From contig CALUYS010000004.1 in the NCBI GenBank assembly GCA_944325065.1, positions 62,001 through 126,000 of the forward strand: a stretch of DNA of 64,000 bases. Reading direction: 5' to 3'. The notes under the pieces are model-generated. The model worked only from the letters and a program-made list of their open reading frames with translations. It did no database searches and was not told the DNA's origin. Shown piece by piece: positions 35,851-44,531 of the stretch. The number at the start of each line of letters is the position of its first letter. Within the stretch, counting starts at the first letter, position 1. Made by a program: the position numbers and the translations under genes. Source of the DNA: Candidatus Gastranaerophilales bacterium (GTDB lineage: Bacteria > Cyanobacteriota > Vampirovibrionia > Gastranaerophilales > Gastranaerophilaceae).

Positions 35851-35926
35851 TGGTACCCCCAAGGGAATTCGAATCCCTGTCTACACCGTGAAAGGGTGTT
35901 GTCCTAGGCCTCTAGACGATGGGGGC
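35851..35926 (-). tRNA. tRNA-Glu (anticodon UUC)
   Basis: On the minus strand the acceptor GCCCCCA pairs with TGGGGGT. The anticodon stem ACACC/GGTGT surrounds loop CTTTCAC with anticodon TTC, and the T arm contains TTCGAAT. The T-arm and D-arm sequences match bacterial tRNA-Glu. The discriminator base is at 35854, and CCA is encoded at 35853-35851, unlike the tRNA-Arg in this window. Confidence 0.97.
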
Positions 35927-35998
35927 TTAATTCAGTACATATTTATAATAACTAAAGTATACGTTTATGTCAATATATTTTTTATAGTCGTAAATTTG

Positions 35999-36454
35999 TT
36001 ATTTTCTTATTTTAACAACAGCTTTTTTTACAAGTGTTTTTTTCTTATTAGTTTTAATTTGTGGTTTGTGAGCATCGCATGTGTCGAAAATTATAAAATC
36101 ACTTTGCTTAGCTTTTAAATAATTGCAATTACCATTATAAAAAATAATATCCTTGTTTTCATCGTATGGTTGTATTGAAGTTAAATCTTTTTCATTAATA
36201 TTGATAAATCCAAACATTTCTTCACCTTCAATTATATATTGAATATCTATATATTTTTTATGTGATTCAAGTTTACATCTTTCAATTGGTTTTGGATAAT
36301 ATTGTTCAATATTAACATAGATGTTATCATTTATTACGTATTTGCCTTCTTGTATAACTTTTAAATCATTATTTTGTAAAAAAAGTAAACCTTCTTTTAT
36401 CTGTTCACTTAAATTATAGTATATTGAAGCATTTTTAATGTTGTCAAAAATCAT
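35999..36454 (-). CDS. YhcH/YjgK/YiaL family protein
   Basis: This 151-residue protein matches the cupin-like YhcH/YiaL family, members of which act on sugar anomers in sialic acid and related pathways. Key segments are the metal-site region HKKYIDIQYIIEGEE and FDTCDAHKPQI near the C-terminus. AAAGGG lies upstream of the start. It begins 10 bases after the GH3 glycosidase, so the pair likely handle amino sugars released from the wall or environment. Confidence 0.87.
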   Translation of the reverse strand: MIFDNIKNASIYYNLSEQIKEGLLFLQNNDLKVIQEGKYVINDNIYVNIEQYYPKPIERCKLESHKKYIDIQYIIEGEEMFGFININEKDLTSIQPYDENKDIIFYNGNCNYLKAKQSDFIIFDTCDAHKPQIKTNKKKTLVKKAVVKIRK

Positions 36455-36464
36455 TTTTTACCCT

Positions 36465-37532
36465 TTATTTTAAAATGTTCTTTAATTTTATTATTTTATC
36501 GTAAGATAGCTTAATATCATTTTCGTTTATTTTTCCTTGTTTGATGGCATTAACTATTATGTTATAAATTTGCAAAGGTAATTGTGAATTTTCTTCTTGA
36601 AAGTTACAAAAAAGAAGTATATTAACACCTGCATTTATTGCATTGATTATTGTTTCATCTAATGTATAATTATTTTTTATGGCAAGCATATCTAAATCAT
36701 CAGTAATAACAACACCATTAAAATTTAGTTTTTCCCTTAAATAACCGTCTATAGTCTTTTTTGATAACGATGAAGGATATTGAGTATCAAAATTACTATT
36801 ATATGTATGGGCAACCATGACCATTTGATTGGGATTATATTTTAAAAGTGAAATATATGGTTTAAGTTCATTTTTATCCCAATTTTTAGTGGCATCAACA
36901 AAACCTAAATGCGTATCTCCTATTGCACTTCCATGACCTGGAAAATGTTTTAATGTTGTAATTATATTATATTTTTTATGTTCTTTGATAACTATTTTGG
37001 AATAATCAATAACTTTATTATAATCATTTGAAAAACTTCTTTCTTTTTTTGAAATTATTGAATTCTTATTTATACTTAAATCAACACAGGGTGAAAAATT
37101 CAAATTAAATCCTGATTTATATAAATTAAAAGACATATCTTTATATATTTTAGAAGCATTTTTTTTTGTCATATTTGAAACAGATTCAAAACTGGGATAA
37201 TCTTTAAATCCATTGTTTTTATTTAATCTTTGAACATAACCGCCTTCTTGGTCAATTGCAACAAATGGAATGTGCTTTGATTTTGTACTTTTTATCTTCT
37301 TTGTCATTTCATTTAAATTTTTTTTATCTTTAATATTATATTCAAATAAAATAACACCTGAAATTTGATTGTTTTCAATTTGTTTTAAAATAGTTTTAAA
37401 GCCATTGGAATTAACACTATTTCCTTGGTATCCTACGATTATCATTTGTCCTATCATCTCACTTAAAGTTGTACAATAAACATTTGTAGGAAATATAAAA
37501 TAAAAAATTAAAGTAAAAAATATTTTTTTCAT
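36465..37532 (-). CDS. Exported GH3 beta-N-acetylhexosaminidase (NagZ-like)
   Basis: This 355-residue protein has a short signal peptide (residues 1-20) and a glycoside hydrolase family 3 domain. The NagZ-type motif is KHFPGHGSAIGDTHLG, and the nucleophile is in ITDDLDMLAI. NagZ enzymes remove N-acetylglucosamine from muropeptides. E. coli NagZ is cytoplasmic, so the signal peptide suggests action in the periplasm. The YhcH-type gene follows in the same direction. A hairpin upstream (37549-37592) separates it from the previous minus-strand gene. Confidence 0.9.
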   Translation of the reverse strand: MKKIFFTLIFYFIFPTNVYCTTLSEMIGQMIIVGYQGNSVNSNGFKTILKQIENNQISGVILFEYNIKDKKNLNEMTKKIKSTKSKHIPFVAIDQEGGYVQRLNKNNGFKDYPSFESVSNMTKKNASKIYKDMSFNLYKSGFNLNFSPCVDLSINKNSIISKKERSFSNDYNKVIDYSKIVIKEHKKYNIITTLKHFPGHGSAIGDTHLGFVDATKNWDKNELKPYISLLKYNPNQMVMVAHTYNSNFDTQYPSSLSKKTIDGYLREKLNFNGVVITDDLDMLAIKNNYTLDETIINAINAGVNILLFCNFQEENSQLPLQIYNIIVNAIKQGKINENDIKLSYDKIIKLKNILK

Positions 37533-37548
37533 ATTTAGATTTTAACGT

Positions 37549-37592
37549 AAAAAAAATGGCTTGAATATATAAAATTCAAGTCATTATTTTTT
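37549..37592 (-). terminator. Hairpin terminator
   Basis: ATGGCTTGAAT and ATTCAAGTCAT form an 11-bp stem with one G-T pair around an AT loop, flanked by A and T runs. On the minus strand it ends the small hypothetical gene at 37625-37969. Confidence 0.75.
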
Positions 37593-37624
37593 CATTTAAA
37601 AATAAGTATAAACTATGCCTCCTC

Positions 37625-37969
37625 TTATGCAAAATATGCACTAAATACTATGTTAATTGCACCATCGCTTAACCCCATAGATGCAAGTTCATCATATAAA
37701 GATTCAATTAATTGAGTATTTTCTCCAATACGATTTGTTGAAGTCTGATGTTGATTTGCAAAACTTGTAATTTTTGAGCTAATAACAGGTATATTATAAT
37801 TACCGAATGCAGCAAGTCCAGCTAAAACATCATTTGGATTTGCTTGTTGCGTGTTTACCTGTTTCGGTTGACTTTGTATTTCTTGTTTTTCATTGTCCCT
37901 TTGAGTTTGATTGGTACGCCTAGTATAAATACCATAGTTGCCATTTACGTTATTTGAATCAATTCTCAT
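37625..37969 (-). CDS. Small hypothetical protein
   Basis: This 114-residue protein is not recognised. The first 60 residues are polar and Gln/Asn-rich (for example QPKQVNTQQANPND); the second half is more ordered and ends LSDGAINIVFSAYFA. It has no signal peptide or membrane segment. AGGG lies upstream of the start and a terminator follows, so it is probably expressed alone. Confidence 0.55.
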   Translation of the reverse strand: MRIDSNNVNGNYGIYTRRTNQTQRDNEKQEIQSQPKQVNTQQANPNDVLAGLAAFGNYNIPVISSKITSFANQHQTSTNRIGENTQLIESLYDELASMGLSDGAINIVFSAYFA

Positions 37970-38073
37970 TTTCGAACCCTATTTTATCCCTTATCTGCTT
38001 GTTAATGTTATCGACTATTCTTTAATGGAACTTTAGGGATTTTCATTATTTTTTGAAAAAATGTTACAAAACT

Positions 38074-38853
38074 TTATAATTCATATATTATCTCAAAATT
38101 ATTTGAATCAAGTTTTGCTAGATATTTATGAGAATTAGCACGTAAAACATAAGTTTTTATTCCATTTTCTTCATCTTTTAAACGCATTGATATATTTTTG
38201 GATTTTAGTTTTTCATATGTCTTTATTATATTCTTTTCCCCATTTATTGAAAATAAAAGACAATAATTATTATTTTCATCTTTTATAAAAGATAAACTTT
38301 CGTTTGAATTAAAATTTAAATTGGATAATAAATTGGGATTAGTTGATTTCTCTTCTATTTCATCATTTTTTATTTCTTGAATTTGACTATTTTCATTTAT
38401 AGTTTCGAAAGTTGTTTGTTTTTTTAAATCTTCAATTTCATTTAGATTATTTAAATTATAGAGTTTAGTCATATCAAATTTTATGTCAAATTTTGGAGTC
38501 AAATTTTCTTCAATAAACTGGTTAAAGGTTATTGCTAAATTATCTTCAATATTTTTACAAATGAACTCATCATAATGTTTTAATTCGTTATTGTCTTCTT
38601 CTAAATCGTCAAAGTTTATATTTGTTATATCGTTCATAACCTTTTCGACTAAAAATTTTTTAAATTGATTATCATCGTCATTAATCTTCGTTTCGGTTTG
38701 ATTTAAAGAATTGTTATTGTCAATTGGTTTATTATCAACAACTTTATTATTAAAAAGATTAAGTTCTTGAATATTTTCTAAAAAATCTAGAAAATTATCT
38801 TCGTTAATGTTATTTAGCTCACTATTATTAATTTTATTTTGTTCTAATTTCAC
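38074..38853 (-). CDS. Acidic Asn-rich hypothetical protein
   Basis: This 259-residue protein is not recognised. It is very acidic and Asn-rich for 190 residues, then has a compact C-terminal segment of about 65 residues (ENNNYCLLFSINGEKNIIKT, then SMRLKDEENGIKTYVLR) that looks like a small alpha-beta domain. It starts with GTG directly at the stop of the upstream membrane protein gene (TAGTG), so the two are coupled and may form a complex. No signal peptide is present. Confidence 0.6.
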   Translation of the reverse strand: MKLEQNKINNSELNNINEDNFLDFLENIQELNLFNNKVVDNKPIDNNNSLNQTETKINDDDNQFKKFLVEKVMNDITNINFDDLEEDNNELKHYDEFICKNIEDNLAITFNQFIEENLTPKFDIKFDMTKLYNLNNLNEIEDLKKQTTFETINENSQIQEIKNDEIEEKSTNPNLLSNLNFNSNESLSFIKDENNNYCLLFSINGEKNIIKTYEKLKSKNISMRLKDEENGIKTYVLRANSHKYLAKLDSNNFEIIYEL

Positions 38854-39614
38854 TATTTTACCTTCCAGTCTTTTTTTTTTATTACGAAAACAAAAAATAT
38901 TATTAATATTAATATAAGCATAAAACCAATAAACAATGTAAATATATTTTTTAATATAAAGAATTTGATTTTTTTTGTTATTGGAAATTTTATTGGTGAA
39001 TTTTTATACTCAATTAATTTTTTTTCATTCCAATTTAAGTCATCATTATTCCTCCTATCCTCAATATTAAATTTTGAATTTTCAATGCTACTTATATTTT
39101 TTATTATCGGCATAATAGTTGAAGACTTGAATTTTTTTGAGTTTTTTTTAAGATTTGTTACATAATTCTTTACAAATGTAGTTTCTTCGCTGCTATGACT
39201 AGATGATGGTTTATTATAAGTGTTAAATTCAAGCATAACTTGAATGTCTGGATTTGTGTATAGCTTTATTTTGGTATAACCATATATTTTTGTATTTTTA
39301 TTTAGGTATGGTATATACTGAATTTCGATATTTTTAACAAGATTATTGCAATTACACTTTTGTACTTGAAAGTTTGAGGATATATTTGTTAATGGTAAAA
39401 TAATTATTGTTATATCATTATGCTGTTTTATTTCATAGTTTTTTAATGGATTATTAGAATTTATTTTAATACTTATGTTGTTGTTATCATATTCCTTAAT
39501 TAAAATATTGTTTAAAATTGTTTTTTCAATATCCTTTGAATATGAAATTAAATGTAATTGTATAAAAAAAATAAATAGAAAGAATATAAATATTTTATTA
39601 AATTTAGGTTTCAT
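38853..39614 (-). CDS. Membrane protein with exported beta-rich domain
   Basis: This 253-residue protein has an N-terminal signal or anchor (residues 5-25), a beta-rich exported region (about 30-135, containing DITIIILPLTNISSNFQVQK), and a C-terminal transmembrane helix near residues 222-246 with a basic tail. The beta-rich part is reminiscent of AMIN-type domains but I cannot confirm that. It is encoded with the acidic protein downstream (one-base overlap), which could bind its cytoplasmic tail. Confidence 0.6.
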   Translation of the reverse strand: MKPKFNKIFIFFLFIFFIQLHLISYSKDIEKTILNNILIKEYDNNNISIKINSNNPLKNYEIKQHNDITIIILPLTNISSNFQVQKCNCNNLVKNIEIQYIPYLNKNTKIYGYTKIKLYTNPDIQVMLEFNTYNKPSSSHSSEETTFVKNYVTNLKKNSKKFKSSTIMPIIKNISSIENSKFNIEDRRNNDDLNWNEKKLIEYKNSPIKFPITKKIKFFILKNIFTLFIGFMLILILIIFFVFVIKKKDWKVK

Positions 39615-39741
39615 TCATAGATTTTATTTGATTTAAATAAAAATAAAAAAACCTATATTGCTATAGTAAATAGAGTAGTTTTACTTTTTTAATGATTATA
39701 ATATAATAATTTTGGGAAATATAAATTTGAGGAAACTAAAT

Positions 39742-40068
39742 ATGGGCTTAGTTCGTGAAATAACTGATAGTAACTTTGAAAATGAAGTTTTAAAATCACA
39801 AAATATATCGATTGTTGATTTTTGGGCTCCTTGGTGTGGACCTTGCAGAAAAATGAGTGTTGTTATTGATGAAGTAGCAAACGAATTTGAAGGTAGGATA
39901 AATGTTTTTAAAATTAATACCGATGAAAATTTAAAGTCAGCCAAGGAATATTCAATATCAGGCCTGCCAAGCATTCTTATTTTTAAAGGTGGAAAAGCTA
40001 TTGAAAGATTAGTTGGTTTAATGCCAAAAAATACACTTGCAAATAATATAAAAAAATATTTAGATTAG
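39742..40068 (+). CDS. trxA: Thioredoxin
   Basis: This 108-residue protein is a standard cytoplasmic thioredoxin with the active site WAPWCGPCRKM and the cis-proline segment SGLPSILIF. It reduces disulfides in cytoplasmic proteins. ATG at 39742 is chosen because GAGGAAA lies at the right distance; an upstream in-frame start at 39712 would add residues not found in the family. Confidence 0.96.
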   Translation: MGLVREITDSNFENEVLKSQNISIVDFWAPWCGPCRKMSVVIDEVANEFEGRINVFKINTDENLKSAKEYSISGLPSILIFKGGKAIERLVGLMPKNTLANNIKKYLD

Positions 40069-40075
40069 AATAAAA

Positions 40076-40768
40076 TCAATCAAAAAACTTATATTTAAAA
40101 AGAGTAATAATAGCATGGAAACCATCTATCCATGTTATTTTTTTACCTTCAACAAATTTACGCCCATTATATGATATAGGAAGTTCTTTAATTTTAATTC
40201 CTTGTTTCAAAATTTTAGCTGTTACTTCAGGTTCAAATTCAAAACGTTTAGATTTAATCTTCAAATCTTTTATTATTTCATAATTAAAAGCTTTATAACA
40301 GGTTTCCATATCGGTTAATTTTGTATTAAATAAAAGATTTGTAATAAAAGTTAGAAATATATTGCCAAATTTATGAGTTAGACTGAACCCTTTTGAATTA
40401 TTAGCATTTAAAAATCTTGATCCGTATACAACTTGTGCTTCACCATTTAATATAAGTTTAATTAAACTTATGTAGTCATTAGGGTGATATTCTAAATCAG
40501 CATCTTGAATTATAATAATTTGACCTGTTACATTTTTTAAACCGGTAACAATAGCTGCACCTTTACCTTGATTAATATTGTGATGAAATATTTTGTAATT
40601 TTTATTTAAATTAGCTAAGAAATCAAAAGTTCCATCATCTGAAGCATCATCTACAATGATAATTTCTTTTTCTAAATTACAAAAATTAGTTTCTTCAACT
40701 CTTTTTAATACTTCTTCCAAATGTTTTATTTCGTTGAATACTGGGATTATTATACTTATTTTTTTCAA
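40076..40768 (-). CDS. Glycosyltransferase family 2 (polyprenyl-phosphate mannosyltransferase-type)
   Basis: This 230-residue protein has the GT-A opening ISIIIPVFNEIKHLEEVL, VDDASDDGT, and the donor-binding QDADLEYHP. Its length and the region YGSRFLNANN resemble dolichol/polyprenyl-phosphate sugar transferases. There is no membrane segment. The start codon is TTG at 40768 with AAGGA upstream. It converges on trxA. The acceptor is unknown but is probably undecaprenyl phosphate. Confidence 0.85.
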   Translation of the reverse strand: MKKISIIIPVFNEIKHLEEVLKRVEETNFCNLEKEIIIVDDASDDGTFDFLANLNKNYKIFHHNINQGKGAAIVTGLKNVTGQIIIIQDADLEYHPNDYISLIKLILNGEAQVVYGSRFLNANNSKGFSLTHKFGNIFLTFITNLLFNTKLTDMETCYKAFNYEIIKDLKIKSKRFEFEPEVTAKILKQGIKIKELPISYNGRKFVEGKKITWIDGFHAIITLFKYKFFD

Positions 40769-40859
40769 AATATGGTTCCTTAGTTTTTATAATAATATTG
40801 TTATATAATAAAAGTATAGTATAATATAAATATAATTGTATGTGTTATATGGTGTAAAT

Positions 40860-42341
40860 TTGAAGATTAAAATATTTAAAGTAATATTATTAATGACATT
40901 AAGTATAAACTTATTAAGTTCAAAAGTTTTTGCAGTTTCTTCATCTGCTGATATTTTTGAAACGGATAAATTTGTTGATTTAATAACGTTATCCTCATTT
41001 ATTGACTATAATGATGGTATAAATAAAGATTATGGAACAAATAAAGATGTTGTTGATGAATTTAAACTTGCTTGTCAAAAATTTGCACAATCGAATGTAA
41101 AAACGGCTTATCGTGAATTTAATAAACTTATTCATTCTCATGATAATAATGATTTTTTATATTTTAACCTAGCATATGAATTTGCACAAATGGGGCTTTT
41201 TAGTTTAGCTCAAAATTGTATTGTGCAAATTGATGATAGACAAATTTGGGTCAATCAGATTGAAAATTTAAAAAATTGTTATTTCCCATGTGTAACAATG
41301 TCATTGGATGAGGAAATTTACCTTGCCGAATTATATTCGGATATTAACTATAACAACTATTCCGAAGAATCTTTGGATGAATTATCTAAAAACCCAAAGC
41401 TTTTAAAAAAACTTGACTATGCAAATTACATCATGGCACTTGCATATTATAAAAACAATAACTATTCAAAAGCTTTAACTTATATAAATAAAGCAATAGG
41501 TTTTGACAATTCAAACTTACATTATTTATCTTTTAAGGCTCAAATTCTTTCTGATGATAAAAAATATAAAGAAAGTTTAAATATAGTAAATGAACTTTTG
41601 GATAAAAATTTGACTTTAATTAAATTTAACGATAATTTAAATCAACTTAAAGAGTTTAATTTGGCAAAATCTACTCGCAATAAATATAATTCAATGTATT
41701 ATCTTGCAAATTATCATTTTTTGAAAAATGATAGTCAAAAGGCAATTAGAGAATTAAGTTATCTTGTTACAAAGAAGAAGAAATATTATAAAGCTTATAC
41801 GCTAATGGGTTTAATGCATTTTAAAATGGGGAATATTGAAAAAGCTAAAGAAAATTTAGAGCGTTCTTATTTAATTAATAAAAAATATGTACCGACTCTT
41901 GTTGGTTTGGGACATGTTTTTTATATGATTCGTGATTATTCAAAGGCTACTATTTTTTATAAGAATGCAATAAAACAAGATAAGAAGTGTTATCAAGGAT
42001 ATTTAGGTTTAAGTGTTATTGCATTGGAAAATAAAGATATCCAAAACGCTTCAAATTATATTCAAGAAGCTTCTAATATAAAAAGTCAACATTATATTGT
42101 AAATTATATTTATTCAAAAATTGATAAAGATAGAGAAGAACAATATTTAAAAAGTGCATTATCTTTAAATCCAATGTTTATAAAGGGTTGGTTAAATCTA
42201 GCAAGGTTAAAGTTTGATAGTAATCTTCCTGAATTGGCTCAAGATTATCTTTATCCTATTAAACTTATTTCTCCAGATAATGAAGAATACAAGCATTTTA
42301 TAAATACTTTAAATGAAAACAAAAATGTCAATCGGATTTAG
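40860..42341 (+). CDS. Exported TPR-repeat protein
   Basis: This 493-residue protein has a signal peptide (KIKIFKVILLMTLSINLL to KVFA) and tetratricopeptide repeats over most of its length, clearest between residues 180-430 (for example ALAYYKNNNYSKALTYINKA and AYTLMGLMHFKMGNIEKAKE). TTG at 40860 gives the best signal peptide; an upstream TTG at 40836 is possible. TATAAT lies at about 40820. It is likely a periplasmic or membrane-tethered scaffold. It overlaps the convergent gene by four bases. Confidence 0.8.
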   Translation: MKIKIFKVILLMTLSINLLSSKVFAVSSSADIFETDKFVDLITLSSFIDYNDGINKDYGTNKDVVDEFKLACQKFAQSNVKTAYREFNKLIHSHDNNDFLYFNLAYEFAQMGLFSLAQNCIVQIDDRQIWVNQIENLKNCYFPCVTMSLDEEIYLAELYSDINYNNYSEESLDELSKNPKLLKKLDYANYIMALAYYKNNNYSKALTYINKAIGFDNSNLHYLSFKAQILSDDKKYKESLNIVNELLDKNLTLIKFNDNLNQLKEFNLAKSTRNKYNSMYYLANYHFLKNDSQKAIRELSYLVTKKKKYYKAYTLMGLMHFKMGNIEKAKENLERSYLINKKYVPTLVGLGHVFYMIRDYSKATIFYKNAIKQDKKCYQGYLGLSVIALENKDIQNASNYIQEASNIKSQHYIVNYIYSKIDKDREEQYLKSALSLNPMFIKGWLNLARLKFDSNLPELAQDYLYPIKLISPDNEEYKHFINTLNENKNVNRI

Positions 42342-42862
42342 TTTTTTGCATAGTTTATATCAAAACCGAATTTTGTGCAAAATTCGTTGATATTATTATC
42401 ATTTAAATCATACTCGCAGTCATCTTTGAGGTAACTTATCCAGATTTGGTTTGCTTCTGATTGTGTTAAATTAGAAATGTCAATTTTTTTAAGAGTTGTT
42501 TTTGTTATTGTTTGGTCGGTTTGAATATCTTCTGTTTGATTAATTGTTGTTGTATCAACAACAGTTGCATCGGCTGTCGAAGTTTGAGTTTTGCCTAAAA
42601 GTGATTGTTCGCTAGTTTTAGTTTCTGTTTGTGCATCTTTTAATTCAGCAAGTTCTGTTTTTAAATTTTCAAGCTCATTTTTTATTGCATTGAAATCTTC
42701 ATTAGATACTTCAACATTGTCAGATAAATTACTTTCTTTATCATCAACTTTTTCTAAACCTAAAGTTTTGACAAGTACATTTGCTGTTATGCCTGCAAGA
42801 CTTGCACCTGAAATCAAACTAATTGCTTGAATTGCCATGTTTTTAATATTATTGACTTGCAT
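42338..42862 (-). CDS. Hypothetical protein with hydrophobic N-terminus and coiled coil
   Basis: This 174-residue protein is not recognised. A hydrophobic stretch (AIQAISLISGASLAGITANV, about residues 11-30) is followed by a coiled coil (FNAIKNELENLKTELAELKD), a Thr/Gln-rich linker and a C-terminal segment of about 45 residues with acidic character. AGGAG lies upstream of the start. It may be membrane-associated. Confidence 0.55.
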   Translation of the reverse strand: MQVNNIKNMAIQAISLISGASLAGITANVLVKTLGLEKVDDKESNLSDNVEVSNEDFNAIKNELENLKTELAELKDAQTETKTSEQSLLGKTQTSTADATVVDTTTINQTEDIQTDQTITKTTLKKIDISNLTQSEANQIWISYLKDDCEYDLNDNNINEFCTKFGFDINYAKN

Positions 42863-42952
42863 AAAATCTCCTCTTTAAAAAATTTAATCTATATTTTAAT
42901 AAAAGAGATTTATATTTAAAAATTTCAATAATATTCAAAAATGTTACAATTT

Positions 42953-43669
42953 TTAATATGCAATAAATAATCCTTCAAAACAATGATAGAAAAGATAAAC
43001 AGCAAAGAAAATCAAGATTATTCCGCTTATTTTGACAAGCATTTCAGAATATTTTGCACTACTTTTTAAGTTTGTGATAAATGATGTAAATAATCCAGCT
43101 AAAATAATAATGACTCCTTGTCCAAGTGCAAACAAAAGAAGCATTATTGCAGCTTGCCAGATATTTTTGCTTAAACTTGCTGTTGCCATTATTGCAGCCA
43201 AAATAGGTGTTGAACAAGGTGATGCAGCTAAGGCAAAAACCATACCTAAAATAAGTGGAAATAATAAACCCCATTTGCTTGTATTTGAAGGAAATTGTTT
43301 TATTATAGTTGGGTAATTTATTTCCAATATTCCAGATAAACTTAAACCAAATATTAATATTAAACTTGCTAAAAATAAAACAAAATATGTTGGAGCAATG
43401 GAAGCAAAAATATGACCTGTTAATGCACAAATTATACCAATTATTGTTAAGGTTATTGATAATCCTAAAACAAATAAAAGCATATGGATAAAAGTTACAG
43501 TTTTGTTATGTTGATTTCCAGTTACATATGCAACAATAAGTGGTATTATGCCTAAACTGCATGGTGAAATTGATGCAACAATACCTCCTAAAAACGATAT
43601 TAAATATACAAGTATTGTAAAGTTTGAATTATTCAAACTATTATTGAATATGGTGATAAGCTGTTCCAT
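42953..43669 (-). CDS. ccdA: CcdA/DsbD-type thiol-disulfide transporter
   Basis: This 238-residue membrane protein has six to seven transmembrane segments and two conserved cysteines, one in ISPCSLGIIPL and one in ASPCSTPILAAIM. CcdA carries reducing equivalents from cytoplasmic thioredoxin across the membrane. The adjacent gene (14 bases upstream) encodes a membrane-anchored thioredoxin, a natural recipient. Cytochrome c maturation genes are not present here. Confidence 0.93.
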   Translation of the reverse strand: MEQLITIFNNSLNNSNFTILVYLISFLGGIVASISPCSLGIIPLIVAYVTGNQHNKTVTFIHMLLFVLGLSITLTIIGIICALTGHIFASIAPTYFVLFLASLILIFGLSLSGILEINYPTIIKQFPSNTSKWGLLFPLILGMVFALAASPCSTPILAAIMATASLSKNIWQAAIMLLLFALGQGVIIILAGLFTSFITNLKSSAKYSEMLVKISGIILIFFAVYLFYHCFEGLFIAY

Positions 43670-43683
43670 AATGTAATATTTTC

Positions 43684-44082
43684 CTATTTAATTTCGTTCA
43701 AATAAAGCCTTAAGTTATTTTCAGAAACAATACCTTCTGTTTTTCTAACTTCTTTACCTTCTTTATTTATATATATAACAGTTGGAACTACATTAACTTT
43801 ATATTTGCGTATTAAATTTTGGGTATTTTTATCTGTATTTTGAGCATCTATATTTATAAATTTTATATCATTATCATAATCTGGCATAACTTCATTAAAC
43901 AATTTACCCATCTCAATACAATCTTTGCACATTTTAGATGAAAACTTTAAAACCTGTGCCATATTTTGACTGATTTGAGCATTAGCTTGATTTTCAACAC
44001 GTTTATCAATGTTTAATTTTAAACCACCATATATTAACATTGGTAAGATTATAATAGCTAGAATAATTACTATATTTTTCAT
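43684..44082 (-). CDS. Membrane-anchored thioredoxin-like protein
   Basis: This 132-residue protein has an N-terminal anchor (IVIILAIIILPMLIYGG) and a thioredoxin fold with active site C-K-D-C in SSKMCKDCIEM and cis-proline VVPTVIYI. ATG at 44082 is chosen for its AAGGAG ribosome site; an upstream ATG at 44112 adds a polar extension. It precedes ccdA in the same operon, so it probably receives electrons from CcdA on the outer face of the membrane. Confidence 0.88.
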   Translation of the reverse strand: MKNIVIILAIIILPMLIYGGLKLNIDKRVENQANAQISQNMAQVLKFSSKMCKDCIEMGKLFNEVMPDYDNDIKFINIDAQNTDKNTQNLIRKYKVNVVPTVIYINKEGKEVRKTEGIVSENNLRLYLNEIK

Positions 44083-44201
44083 AGTTTTCTCCTTTTTTAT
44101 ATAATATGTCATAAAATATTTGACTATTATTTATATTTAACAATATATATTTATTTTACGTTTTTATAATAACAAAATTTTAAAGATAAACAATTACTCT
44201 T

Positions 44202-44525
44202 TTAGATAGTGTCTTTTGTTCGAATTATAAAATTGTTTAAAGCCTCATCCATATCTTTTGCGTTTGAAAGCATAGTTTCTGTTTTTTTTGTTTTTTCAAT
44301 TATATTTATTGGTTCTTTTAAACTTTTTATATTTTTTATAATTTTCAAAAGGCTATATATTATAAAACCTGAAAATATTACACCACCCATAGCTTTTGCA
44401 AATTTTTTAAAGACATAATTTGTTTCTGTTTGTTTTTTTATAATAGTATTTTCTTTAACCTCAGCAAATGAAAATGACGTTAAAGTAATAAATAAAAAGA
44501 ATATAATTAATATTATTTTTTTCAT
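44202..44525 (-). CDS. Small membrane protein
   Basis: This 107-residue protein has a signal peptide (residues 1-20, ending SFA), a second hydrophobic segment at about 47-64 (GGVIFSGFIIYSLLKII) and a charged helical tail. I recognise no family. It starts six bases after the end of the RNase E/G gene on the same strand, so it may share that transcript. Confidence 0.6.
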   Translation of the reverse strand: MKKIILIIFFLFITLTSFSFAEVKENTIIKKQTETNYVFKKFAKAMGGVIFSGFIIYSLLKIIKNIKSLKEPINIIEKTKKTETMLSNAKDMDEALNNFIIRTKDTI

Positions 44526-44531
44526 AATAAT

